From Leptospira biflexa (GTDB taxonomy: Bacteria; Spirochaetota; DYNZ01), in assembly GCA_020720805.1 (NCBI GenBank), contig DYNZ01000001.1, positions 104,553 to 168,552 on the forward strand: a stretch of 64,000 bases of DNA, given 5' to 3'. The first letter of the stretch is position 1. Each line of letters starts with the position of its first letter. The translations under genes and the position numbers were made by a program. The notes beneath the pieces were generated by a model. It was not told where the DNA came from, searched no databases, and saw nothing but the letters and a program-made list of their open reading frames with translations. Positions 26,582-35,471 of this stretch are shown piece after piece.

Positions 26582-27331
26582 AGTTTCTGCTCGCGCTATA
26601 TCTTCTGGCGTATCTACTCCCAGTCCAGAATAATTGGTACGAATAATTCCAATTTGCCAACCAGCCTCAAGCATCCGCAATTGCTCAAGGCTCTCCAGTT
26701 TTTCCAACTCCCCTTTCGGTAATTCATGGAAGGCGACAAGAGCGCTTCGCCTATATCCATAAAGACCGATGTGCTGCCAGTAAATTGGGTGTGCTGCTAG
26801 ATCATCATAGGCGAGGGAGTCTCTTTGATAGGGGATTGGTGATCTGCTGAAATAAAGAGCAAAATATTTTTCATGCTGCTTTCTTGTAACAACCTTTACA
26901 ACATTAGGATTTGTTAATTCATGCATCGGAAGCGGGCAAACAGCAGTGACTACGGGAATATCAGGATTTTGGAGTAAAAATATAACCAGTTCATCGATCA
27001 AAGATGGAGGAATGAAGGGTTCGTCTCCCTGGACATTGATGATGATTTCTGCATTAAGCAGTTCAGGATGTTGAATAGCTTCAAAGATTCGATCTGATCC
27101 GCTTGCTGCATCTGGCGACGTCATAACAGCTTCACCGCCAAATTCATGAACATGACTGAAAATTTTGTTATCATCTGTTGCGACCATAACTATGTCAATT
27201 TTTTCAGCCTGCACGCACCGCTCAAAAACCCTTTCAATCATGGATCTATTTTTAATTAAGGCAAGTGGTTTGCCGGGAAAACGTGTGGATGCATATCGTG
27301 CGGGTATTATGACAGCTGTCTGTATACTCAT
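26561..27331 (-). CDS. kdsB: CMP-KDO synthetase
   Basis: 256 residues. It activates KDO with CTP for lipopolysaccharide inner-core synthesis. Motifs: IIPARYASTRFPGKPLA at the N-terminus, VMVATDDNKI, SGSDRI (usual S-G-T-D-R) and INVQGDEPFIPP. These are all typical of KdsB. Its presence says the outer membrane carries KDO-containing LPS. It overlaps map by four bases and is the last gene of leuB-map-kdsB. Confidence 0.93.
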   Translation of the reverse strand: MSIQTAVIIPARYASTRFPGKPLALIKNRSMIERVFERCVQAEKIDIVMVATDDNKIFSHVHEFGGEAVMTSPDAASGSDRIFEAIQHPELLNAEIIINVQGDEPFIPPSLIDELVIFLLQNPDIPVVTAVCPLPMHELTNPNVVKVVTRKQHEKYFALYFSRSPIPYQRDSLAYDDLAAHPIYWQHIGLYGYRRSALVAFHELPKGELEKLESLEQLRMLEAGWQIGIIRTNYSGLGVDTPEDIARAETLILDMD

Positions 27332-28101
27332 GAAAAAAACCTTGTCTGTCCAGGCAGCATCGTTAGGATCTCATGTCCTGCTTCGGTTATCAATATGGTA
27401 TGCTCAAATTGTGCTGATAATTTTCTGTCCTTTGTTACAACGGTCCATCCATCCTTTAGGACATCAACATCGTAAACACCCTCATTGATCATGGGTTCTA
27501 TTGTGAAGGTCATTCCTGTTTTTAGTCGGACCCCGGTATTTTTTTGGCCCACGTGGTGAACAGAAGGATCTTCATGAAACTCTCTGCCTATTCCATGACC
27601 AATAAAATCTCTGACTACACTAAAACCATTTCCTTCTGTATAATTTTGGATGGCATAACCTATATCGCCTAAGCGGCTTTCTGGTGTGGCCTGCTCGATA
27701 CCCTTATACATCGCCTCTTCCGCAACCATAATCAGTTTTTTTGCTTGGGGGGAAATCGAGCCGACTGTGTACATGCGACTGCAATCACCATGAAAACCAT
27801 TTTTAAGCACAGTGACATCGATATTGACGATGTCCCCATTTTGAAGTTTTACTTTCTTTGTTGGAATACCATGGCAAACAGTTTCATTTATAGAAGTACA
27901 GATACTTTTAGGAAAACCATGGTAATTTAAAGAAGAAGGTTTTGCTCCATTTTTGATGATAAAATTATGGCAATTTTTATCCAATTCAAAGGTGCTAATA
28001 CCTTCTTGAACATACTCTTCGATCATAACGAGAACTTGAGCTGCCAATTGGCAGCTCACTCGCATTTTTTCAATTTCTGAGGCTGTTTTAATCCGTATCA
28101 C
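27328..28101 (-). CDS. map: Methionine aminopeptidase type I
   Basis: 257 residues. It removes N-terminal Met from nascent proteins. Metal ligands are in VNIDVTVLKNGFHGDCSRMY (two Asp), GHGIGREFHEDP (His), FTIEPMI (Glu) and AQFEHTILITE (Glu). The substrate-pocket His is in YHGFPKSICTSINETVCHG. No N-terminal zinc-finger extension is present, so it is the short bacterial form. It is 5 bp downstream of leuB and overlaps kdsB by 4 bp. Confidence 0.95.
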   Translation of the reverse strand: MIRIKTASEIEKMRVSCQLAAQVLVMIEEYVQEGISTFELDKNCHNFIIKNGAKPSSLNYHGFPKSICTSINETVCHGIPTKKVKLQNGDIVNIDVTVLKNGFHGDCSRMYTVGSISPQAKKLIMVAEEAMYKGIEQATPESRLGDIGYAIQNYTEGNGFSVVRDFIGHGIGREFHEDPSVHHVGQKNTGVRLKTGMTFTIEPMINEGVYDVDVLKDGWTVVTKDRKLSAQFEHTILITEAGHEILTMLPGQTRFFS

Positions 28102-28106
28102 TGTGT

Positions 28107-29204
<1,098 letters not shown>

Positions 29205-29462
29205 TCATCCATATTCAATCGATCCATGAATCTATCATCCTCAAGGGAAGAGAATTCAGAATACACATTGCAAATCCGATAGTTTTCTATAAAGCCAGGT
29301 TATTTTTCCTTGCGTACAGGGAAAGAAATTTTTATTGTTAGGTCGGTCTGGATCTATATTTTGCTTTGATTTTTTTGGGAAGTTTTTCTCAAAGAACCAT
29401 TTTCATCTTGATTTTTTTACTCTTTTTGGCTTATGGATTGGATAGGAATAGGAGTATCTGAG

Positions 29463-30410
29463 GTGCCGAGGAATAAATCTGACGATAATTTAGAATTTGA
29501 AGATGAACCGTCGGTTGGGGAAGAGTCGATTGATGACGAATCCTCCTTTGGAAAAAGGAGCGAACCAACATTCGGTGAATCTTCCATAGGCTGGTACCTT
29601 GAAAGTATCAACAAAATCCCCCTGCTGAGCCGGGATCGAGAGGATTACCTGGCTCGCGCTGCCAGAATGGGACATGTTCGGGCAAAAGATGAGTTGATTA
29701 AAGCTAATTTGCGATTTGTAGTGTCGATAGCAAAAAAATACCAGACTAGTGGGATAAGTTTGCTGGATTTGATTAATGAGGGAAACCTCGGACTCATTCG
29801 CGCTGTAGAGAGATTCGATCCGGATCGAGGTTATCATTTTATCAGTTACGCTGTCTGGTGGATCCGTCAGGCAATTATCCTGGCAATCAGCCAGAAGAGC
29901 TCTTTTATTCGCCTGCCAATCAATCGAACCGCAGATATCCATCGGATTGAAAAAGTGAATAAGATGCTGGAGGATAAGCTAGGGCGTGAACCTACGGCTC
30001 TTGAGATTGCGCAGGAGTTGGATGTGGAACTCTCGGAGGTTCATATCCTGCGCAATATGACTTACGAGTATGTATCCCTCGATGCAAGCGTGGGAGATAG
30101 GGATGAAGGCTCCTTTTTCGTGATGGTTGAGGATAAAACCGCAGAAAGTCCAATGAAAAAGGTGGAGAATGAATCGCTTTCCGAGGCTATAAAAGCTGCC
30201 ATCTCCACATTATCACCCAATGAGCAGGAGATCCTGCGTATGCGTTTTGGTTTGGATGGGGAAGAACCTATGAGTCTGCAGCAGATAGGTAAAAAATTTG
30301 GGCTATCGAAGGAGCGAATTCGCCAGATCGAAAAAAAAGCATTACGCCGCTTGCGCCACCCCTCGCGTTCGATGAAATTGCAGGTTTTTATGCATGATTC
30401 TGAAATTTAG
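29463..30410 (+). CDS. Sigma-70 family RNA polymerase sigma factor, group 2 type
   Basis: About 315 residues. I choose GTG 29463, with TAGGAG eight bases before it; ATG 29433 has no Shine-Dalgarno. An acidic N-terminus of about 50 residues precedes region 1.2 (SIGWYLESINKIPLLSRDRE). Region 2 is ANLRFVVSIAKKYQ to YHFISYAVWWIRQAI, region 3 starts near LPINRTADIHR, and region 4 ends with the helix-turn-helix SLQQIGKKFGLSKERIRQI. The lack of the long region 1.1 and of a non-conserved insert argues for an alternative (RpoS/RpoH-like group 2) sigma rather than the primary one. It is followed after 8 bp by trmB. Confidence 0.85.
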   Translation: MPRNKSDDNLEFEDEPSVGEESIDDESSFGKRSEPTFGESSIGWYLESINKIPLLSRDREDYLARAARMGHVRAKDELIKANLRFVVSIAKKYQTSGISLLDLINEGNLGLIRAVERFDPDRGYHFISYAVWWIRQAIILAISQKSSFIRLPINRTADIHRIEKVNKMLEDKLGREPTALEIAQELDVELSEVHILRNMTYEYVSLDASVGDRDEGSFFVMVEDKTAESPMKKVENESLSEAIKAAISTLSPNEQEILRMRFGLDGEEPMSLQQIGKKFGLSKERIRQIEKKALRRLRHPSRSMKLQVFMHDSEI

Positions 30411-30418
30411 ATTTCCCT

Positions 30419-31063
30419 ATGAGTCGCTATCGATTACGCATTGATGCAGATCTGGATCAATGCCTTGCTTTTTCTAATTGGATTCAGGCACATCAATTTT
30501 TAAGCCAGAGAAAAGAACGAGTTTTGGAAATTGGCTCAGGTATGGGAGAATTTCTTGTGCATGAGGCGATGCAGCACCCAAGTCTCCTATTTCTGGGAAT
30601 CGAATTGGAATGGAAACGGGTTTTAAAAGCGACGGAGAAGATCTGGAAACAGCAAAATTTGGAGAATATACGCTTTTTGCATGCAAAGGCCGATGAGAGC
30701 TTGGCTCAATCTTTATCTGATTTTGATTTTCAAATGATTCATATTAATCATCCAGATCCCTGGAGTAAAAGGCGGCATTTTAAGCGAAGATTAATCCGTC
30801 CCTCCATGCTAACAGTTTTTGCAACCCTGCTAACTCTGCAGGGAACGTTATGGATCTCCACGGATCATCCTGAATACGCTAAATCTATCCACAATGATAT
30901 TCTCTCCTCGGAGAATTATCAAATAATTGAAAATCAGCTGTTGGATGAGGATGCGTTAATGCAACTAGGACGGAAGCAGACAATTTTTGCTGAAAAACTT
31001 GAGGCAAAAGGGAGACCTTCACGGTTGCTGGTCGCTCGCTGCATTCAAAAACCCACACCATAA
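30419..31063 (+). CDS. trmB: tRNA (guanine-N7)-methyltransferase
   Basis: 214 residues. It makes m7G46 in tRNA using SAM. Motif I is VLEIGSGMGEFLVH; the acidic residue after beta-2 is in LGIELEW. The family signature is INHPDPWSKRRHFKRRLI (usual N-F-P-D-P-W-P-K-K-R-H), with T-D-H (STDHPEY) further on. It starts 8 bp after the sigma-factor stop, so it is probably in that operon. Confidence 0.92.
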   Translation: MSRYRLRIDADLDQCLAFSNWIQAHQFLSQRKERVLEIGSGMGEFLVHEAMQHPSLLFLGIELEWKRVLKATEKIWKQQNLENIRFLHAKADESLAQSLSDFDFQMIHINHPDPWSKRRHFKRRLIRPSMLTVFATLLTLQGTLWISTDHPEYAKSIHNDILSSENYQIIENQLLDEDALMQLGRKQTIFAEKLEAKGRPSRLLVARCIQKPTP

Positions 31064-31096
31064 TACCAGTTTTGAACTATTTTTTGAGGAGATACC

Positions 31097-31933
31097 ATGC
31101 TGTTTTTTTTACTATTTTTAGGATTTTTGCAAGGTTTAACGGAGTTTCTTCCGGTTTCTTCATCGGGTCATTTGGCTCTATTTCAAAATATGCCTTTTTT
31201 CCAACTTTATACGGATCAAATTGGACGCGCAGGGATGTTTTCCTATGATATCCTCCTGCATTTTGCGACATTACTCTCCATTTTGTTCTATTTTGCCAGG
31301 GATATCCTCCAGTTAATACAAGGTTTTCTTCAATACCTGGTAGGTAAGAGGAATCAGGATTCTCGTCTTGCTTTTCGTTTGGCTCTCTTGATACTTCTGG
31401 CCAATATTCCTGTTTTCATCATTGGTCTATTTTTGAAAGATTATGTAGAGTCAGCATTTGAGGCCCTGCTCCCTATCGGCATTTTTTTCATCGTAAATGG
31501 ATTGTTTCTGTTCTCAACAGCCTTTGCACCAAAGCGGGAGATAAAGATGCACGATATGGGCTGGTTTAGGGCATTGGTCATTGGTTTATTTCAGGCTATT
31601 GCGGTTCTTCCTGGTATCTCGCGATCGGGATCGACGATAGGGGCCTCATTCTACCTTGGTATTCAGCCTTCGGATGCCGCCAGGTTCTCTTTTTTATTGG
31701 GTTTACCACCGATCGCTGGAGCTGCTTTACTAGAAGCAATGAAGGTGGCTCAAAAGGGATTTGTCATACCCTACGCTTTTGAGATGATTATGGGAATGGT
31801 AGTCGCTTTTATCACTGGATTGGCGGCTTTAAGGCTTCTAGTGTGGCTGGTAAGCCGCACGATTCTATATCCCTTTGGCATCTATACCTTTTTGCTCGGA
31901 TTGGGTGTTATCGTATATACATTCATCCAATAA
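31097..31933 (+). CDS. uppP: Undecaprenyl-diphosphatase UppP/BacA
   Basis: 278 residues with about eight membrane spans. It dephosphorylates undecaprenyl pyrophosphate to recycle the lipid carrier for peptidoglycan and LPS. The two repeats carrying the active site are clear: QGLTEFLPVSSSGHLAL near the N-terminus and PGISRSGSTIGASFYLG near 170. GAGG/TGAG-type start context: ATG 31097 with GAGG upstream (TTGAGGAGATACC). It follows trmB by 33 bp. Confidence 0.94.
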   Translation: MLFFLLFLGFLQGLTEFLPVSSSGHLALFQNMPFFQLYTDQIGRAGMFSYDILLHFATLLSILFYFARDILQLIQGFLQYLVGKRNQDSRLAFRLALLILLANIPVFIIGLFLKDYVESAFEALLPIGIFFIVNGLFLFSTAFAPKREIKMHDMGWFRALVIGLFQAIAVLPGISRSGSTIGASFYLGIQPSDAARFSFLLGLPPIAGAALLEAMKVAQKGFVIPYAFEMIMGMVVAFITGLAALRLLVWLVSRTILYPFGIYTFLLGLGVIVYTFIQ

Positions 31934-31955
31934 GGATAGTAACGAATGGTAGGAT

Positions 31956-32300
31956 TCAATCTACAAGGGCGTCCAGGTCTCCCTTTGTAATATCCACATT
32001 GGGTTGCTTCATAAGAGTAACCCGATTTTTCAGAAATTCTGAAAATGCTTTTCTGCTGCGGTCAATGTCCTTTGGTTCCACTTCAGCTACGATCCAGCCT
32101 TCCATGGCCTCCTGGAAGATTTTTTCTGGATTGAGTTTGCTTGATTTTTCAAACAGAGTTTGGATCGCAGCTAGCTCATTTCGATACAAAGCCTCCTCGT
32201 CTCTAAAGAGGGAGAGTTCTCTGTACTCCTGTCCATACAAGTTGAATAGCCATGGAACCTTTTCCTTTGGAGTAATGTCGGACCAGTGAAGGTAAAGCAT
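31956..32300 (-). CDS. Small protein of unknown function
   Basis: 114 residues from ATG 32300, which has a perfect AGGAGG seven bases upstream. A longer frame from 32354 has nothing comparable, so I shorten it. The sequence is acidic and helical, starting MLYLHWSDITPKEKVPWLFN. No membrane span or cysteine is present. It follows cmoB by 66 bp on the same strand and converges with uppP. I do not recognise the family. Confidence 0.6.
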   Translation of the reverse strand: MLYLHWSDITPKEKVPWLFNLYGQEYRELSLFRDEEALYRNELAAIQTLFEKSSKLNPEKIFQEAMEGWIVAEVEPKDIDRSRKAFSEFLKNRVTLMKQPNVDITKGDLDALVD

Positions 32301-32366
32301 GGTTAGCCTCCTAAATGAGATACGCAAAAAGCACACAGACCTTGAATAGTACAAAAAAAAGCAACT

Positions 32367-33341
32367 TCAAACCTGTTTTTTGTGCGCAGAAAAATAGGTT
32401 CTTCGAGGGCGAGGAAAGCCTTCAACCGTTAGGGTTGAATTGAGGGGATCCAGAAAATCGATCAAGCTCTCCTCCGCTGACCAATCAGTTTGCCGTTGCT
32501 CATCACAGGATAGCTCTCCATCATAGATAGGTACTAGGTTTGTAAAATGGGTTCGGTGGAGCCAGGAAGCCAGACAATCGGCGGTTGGCAGGTACCAGAC
32601 CCCTGGAGCTTTGGCGTATCGCTTGCCCGGGAATAGAGCCCAGGGTCCTTGGCCAGGTACAGTCATACTATCTACAATTATTTGACCACCTGGTTTTAAC
32701 GCATTATGGGCAAGGCGAAGAATATGCAGGGGATCTTGATGATGATACAGGATTCCCATCAGAAGAATGGTATCAAAAAATTCGGGGTAGAAGTCAAGCT
32801 GTTCAAATCCCATGAGTTGAAGGTGCAGGTTCGGTACTGCTGCAAATTTCTGCAAATATTGAAAATTAAACCAGTATCTGGCAATGGGTTCTAAACCGAT
32901 AATGATTTCAGGTTGGAACGCTGCCATTCGAAACATATAATAACCATTATTGCAACCGACATCGCAGATTTTTTTTCCAGCCAATGGCATTAAATATGGT
33001 TCAATCCTTTGCCACTTCCAATCACTTCGCCATTCTGCGTCGATGAAGATGTCGAATACGGAAAAGGGTCCTTTTCTCCAGGGGGAAAAAATACGAAGCT
33101 GGCTTTCGATCATTTGGGAAAGTGAGGGGTTGATCTGCTCGCCGCTACCGATGTCGATGACAGGAGAGTTGAGTAGAACTCTCTCTGCACGCAGATCAGG
33201 TTGGTTTTGAAGCAATTTCCAGTAGGTGGAACTCTTGCCTTGAAAAAGCTTTTTTTCCTGTAGATCTAAATATCGTCTTAACGGTTCATAATGGATGGAG
33301 AAACGATAAGGTTCAAGATATTGGGGTTCCAGATAGGTCAT
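32367..33341 (-). CDS. cmoB: tRNA U34 carboxymethyltransferase CmoB
   Basis: About 324 residues from ATG 33341, whose ATGA overlaps the cmoA stop. It transfers the carboxymethyl group of carboxy-SAM to 5-hydroxyuridine-34 in tRNA. Recognised from WRKGPFSVFDIFIDAEWRSD, motif I CDVGCNNGYYMFRM, LLMGILYHHQDPL, PGKRYAKAPGVWYLP and DFLDPLNSTLTVEGFP. All are characteristic of CmoB. An N-terminal extension from 33380 is possible but would sit inside cmoA. It forms a two-gene unit with cmoA. Confidence 0.92.
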   Translation of the reverse strand: MTYLEPQYLEPYRFSIHYEPLRRYLDLQEKKLFQGKSSTYWKLLQNQPDLRAERVLLNSPVIDIGSGEQINPSLSQMIESQLRIFSPWRKGPFSVFDIFIDAEWRSDWKWQRIEPYLMPLAGKKICDVGCNNGYYMFRMAAFQPEIIIGLEPIARYWFNFQYLQKFAAVPNLHLQLMGFEQLDFYPEFFDTILLMGILYHHQDPLHILRLAHNALKPGGQIIVDSMTVPGQGPWALFPGKRYAKAPGVWYLPTADCLASWLHRTHFTNLVPIYDGELSCDEQRQTDWSAEESLIDFLDPLNSTLTVEGFPRPRRTYFSAHKKQV

Positions 33342-34066
33342 GCCTGTTTCGTAGCAATCAAAGAGACAAAATTGTACCATTTAAAAAAAATGTCCACGTG
33401 TTCAAACCCACACTCTTGGAGCAAACGGATATTTTCATCGACTCTATAAGGGATCAACACATTCTCCAAAGCGTCACGCTTTTGGGAGATTTCGAGTTCT
33501 GAATAACCGTTTTTTTTCTTAAAATCGTAATACAATCGATGAAAAAGACGGGAATGATCAGAGTTGTTTTCTAAAACCTTTTCGCTTAATACCAAAATGC
33601 CGCCAGGGCGCAAATGTTGAAAGATCTTTCTTAATAAAGGCGCTCTTTCCATGGGTCGAATAAATTGAAAGAGATAGTTTGCAATAAAAACACCACTGGT
33701 TTGGTAGGCATATTGCAAAGAATCTGTTTGCACAAATGTAATTTTTTGATTCGTGTTTGATGAAAGGCAGGATTTTCGGGCTTTGGCTAACATAGCTTCG
33801 GATAAATCGATGCCAACATATTGAAAGGGTTTATCCTGAAAGATGCTTTGAATGTACGTTACCAGTTTTCCTGTTGAGCAACCCAGATCGTAGATGATTT
33901 CATTATCTTGATAGTACGCATAGGATAGTTCTGCTGACATTCGCAACACTTCGTCATAAAAGGGAATTGAGCGCAATGCCATATCCTCAAACACATTCGC
34001 GACCTCGTGATTGAAGCTAAAGTCAGGGATATGGTCAAGGTTTTCCTGAAAGACTTTGTCTTGCAT
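33338..34066 (-). CDS. cmoA: Carboxy-SAM synthase CmoA
   Basis: 242 residues. It makes carboxy-S-adenosylmethionine from SAM and prephenate, the donor for CmoB. Matches: FNHEVANVFEDMALRSIPFYDE near the N-terminus, YDLGCSTGKLVTYI as motif I, VGIDLSEAML, and ANYLFQFIRPMERAPLLRKI. Length and order are normal. It is immediately downstream of tRNA-Tyr (38 bp), on the same strand. Confidence 0.92.
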   Translation of the reverse strand: MQDKVFQENLDHIPDFSFNHEVANVFEDMALRSIPFYDEVLRMSAELSYAYYQDNEIIYDLGCSTGKLVTYIQSIFQDKPFQYVGIDLSEAMLAKARKSCLSSNTNQKITFVQTDSLQYAYQTSGVFIANYLFQFIRPMERAPLLRKIFQHLRPGGILVLSEKVLENNSDHSRLFHRLYYDFKKKNGYSELEISQKRDALENVLIPYRVDENIRLLQECGFEHVDIFFKWYNFVSLIATKQA

Positions 34067-34104
34067 GTCATGCTCAGAAAAAAAGGATTTTTACGATGGG
34101 AATT

Positions 34105-34187
34105 TGGACGGAGGAGGATTCGAACCTCCGTAGGCGACTGCCGGCAGATTTACAGTCTGCTCCCTTTAGCCACTCGGGCATCCGTCC
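34105..34187 (-). tRNA. tRNA-Tyr (anticodon GTA)
   Basis: Read on the minus strand: the acceptor stem GGACGGA pairs with TCCGTCC, followed by discriminator A. The anticodon arm is GCAGA-CTGTAAA-TCTGC, giving anticodon GTA. A long variable arm (CGGCAGTCGCC region) is as expected for bacterial tRNA-Tyr. The T arm has GTTCGAATC. CCA is not encoded. 13 bp separate it from tRNA-Thr. Confidence 0.96.
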
Positions 34188-34199
34188 TTTTTGAAAACG

Positions 34200-34273
34200 T
34201 GCTGACGGGAAGATTCGAACTCCCGACCCGCTGATTACAAGTCAGCCGCTCTGGCCATCTGAGCTACGTCAGC
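34200..34273 (-). tRNA. tRNA-Thr (anticodon TGT)
   Basis: Read on the minus strand: the acceptor stem GCTGACG pairs with CGTCAGC, then discriminator A. The anticodon arm is GCTGA-CTTGTAA-TCAGC, giving anticodon TGT. The D arm is GCTCAGATGGCCAGAGC and the T loop GTTCGAATC. CCA is not encoded. It is the upstream member of a tRNA-Thr/tRNA-Tyr pair. Confidence 0.96.
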
Positions 34274-34313
34274 AAAAAACTGAGAAAACCCAAAAAGATT
34301 TACATTGTGGGCA

Positions 34314-34319
34314 TGTCAA
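34314..34319 (-). promoter_or_regulatory. Consensus -35 box upstream of the tRNA pair
   Basis: TTGACA on the minus strand, 41 bp upstream of tRNA-Thr. The -10 is uncertain: TAAATC follows at only 11 bp. Just beyond it, ATACCGGAAAAGAAAT (minus strand) resembles the end of the intergenic repeat described elsewhere. Confidence 0.3.
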
Positions 34320-34384
34320 CGATTTATTTCTTTTCCGGTATCCTGTTTTTTTTGAGGTTAAAGATTTTCATCCCATTAAAAAAA

Positions 34385-35449
34385 TTATGCGCTATATCCC
34401 CAAGGTAAATGAAAAAAGAAACAGCTACCCTGGGGGTGATTCATTTTCACTTCAATTCTGGATCCATGTGCGTTAATAAGCTCCTGAGACAGAGGAAGGC
34501 CATATCCTGTCCCACTCTCCCCTTCGGTTCCATGTGTAAAAAACTTTTCATGTTTATTAAAGAGTCTTGGAACACTATCAATAGTAATGCCGACACCGGT
34601 ATCGCAAACAGAAACAAGCAGTCCTGAGTTTTCCGCTACAGCAGAAAGGGTGATGGTTCCTGATCTTGGGGTAAATTTAATGGCATTCCAAATTAAATTT
34701 ATCAGTACCTGAATAATTCTTTTTCTGTCCACATACACAACGCTAGCTTTTGGCTCCTCATATTGTAGATGGATATCCTTTCGTGCAGCCTGCAATTTTG
34801 TTTCAATGATTACCTCTTCGGCAATTTCATTAAAATCCTGATCCATCTTATCAAGTTTGATCCGTCCTGTCTCCATCGCGGTAAGGTCAAGTATGTCATT
34901 GATTAGCTGATAAGCCCAATTTGCAGATTTTAGTAGAGATTTTGTGAAGGTACTAAGGTTTTCGGGGGCCTCCTCAAGGAGTTCGGCGATTAATTTAACA
35001 TTTGTAATAGGACTGCGTAGATCATGGGATACGATTCCGACAAATTTTTGCATCTGCTTGTGGTTGCGCTGTGCTGTGCGTATTGAGTGGCTCATGTGGA
35101 TTAAGGATTTGCATTTGAAGGAAATTATATCGGACGAACTCGGATAGACGAGAAAATCAATGATGGCCTCTTCAACATTCAGTTCAAAGGGGATCTTTGC
35201 ATCATGGTTTACCAAGAATAGGATTGGCAGTGAATCCATTTTCTGAAAATATTGAAAAATGGATCGTATAGCACCGGCATACTTGTGGAAATCTTGGAGA
35301 TCCAGGACGATAAGGTCAGGATCTGTGCTGTTAAAATGCTTGCTCCAAGGCTCAAGAGAGAAGATCATGGCCTTTTTTTGGAATAGTGAATAAAGCGTAT
35401 CAATAATGGGATGGCTTTTGTTGTTCGTAAAAAAAATTATCTGTGTCAT
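34385..35449 (-). CDS. Sensor histidine kinase with degenerate receiver-like N-terminus
   Basis: 354 residues. Residues 1-120 look like a receiver fold (DPDLIVLDLQDFH), but the conserved C-terminal Lys is missing (FLVYPSS where F-L-x-K-P is usual). It is probably a pseudo-receiver. Then comes HisKA with H-box FVGIVSHDLRSPITN, and HATPase_c with N-box NLIWNAIKFTP, G1 DTGVGI and G2 GTGYGLPLS. There is no membrane span, so it is cytoplasmic. Its start codon is only 22 bp from the divergent symporter start, and neither has a clear Shine-Dalgarno. No response-regulator gene is adjacent. Confidence 0.85.
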   Translation of the reverse strand: MTQIIFFTNNKSHPIIDTLYSLFQKKAMIFSLEPWSKHFNSTDPDLIVLDLQDFHKYAGAIRSIFQYFQKMDSLPILFLVNHDAKIPFELNVEEAIIDFLVYPSSSDIISFKCKSLIHMSHSIRTAQRNHKQMQKFVGIVSHDLRSPITNVKLIAELLEEAPENLSTFTKSLLKSANWAYQLINDILDLTAMETGRIKLDKMDQDFNEIAEEVIIETKLQAARKDIHLQYEEPKASVVYVDRKRIIQVLINLIWNAIKFTPRSGTITLSAVAENSGLLVSVCDTGVGITIDSVPRLFNKHEKFFTHGTEGESGTGYGLPLSQELINAHGSRIEVKMNHPQGSCFFFHLPWGYSA

Positions 35450-35471
35450 AGGTTGAATTTATAAAGTTATT

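Noticed and set aside
34322-34337. ATACCGGAAAAGAAAT (minus strand) as a fourth repeat copy
   Set aside because: Only the end motif matches; the GCGATGCCATG block is missing. Kept only as a possible relic.
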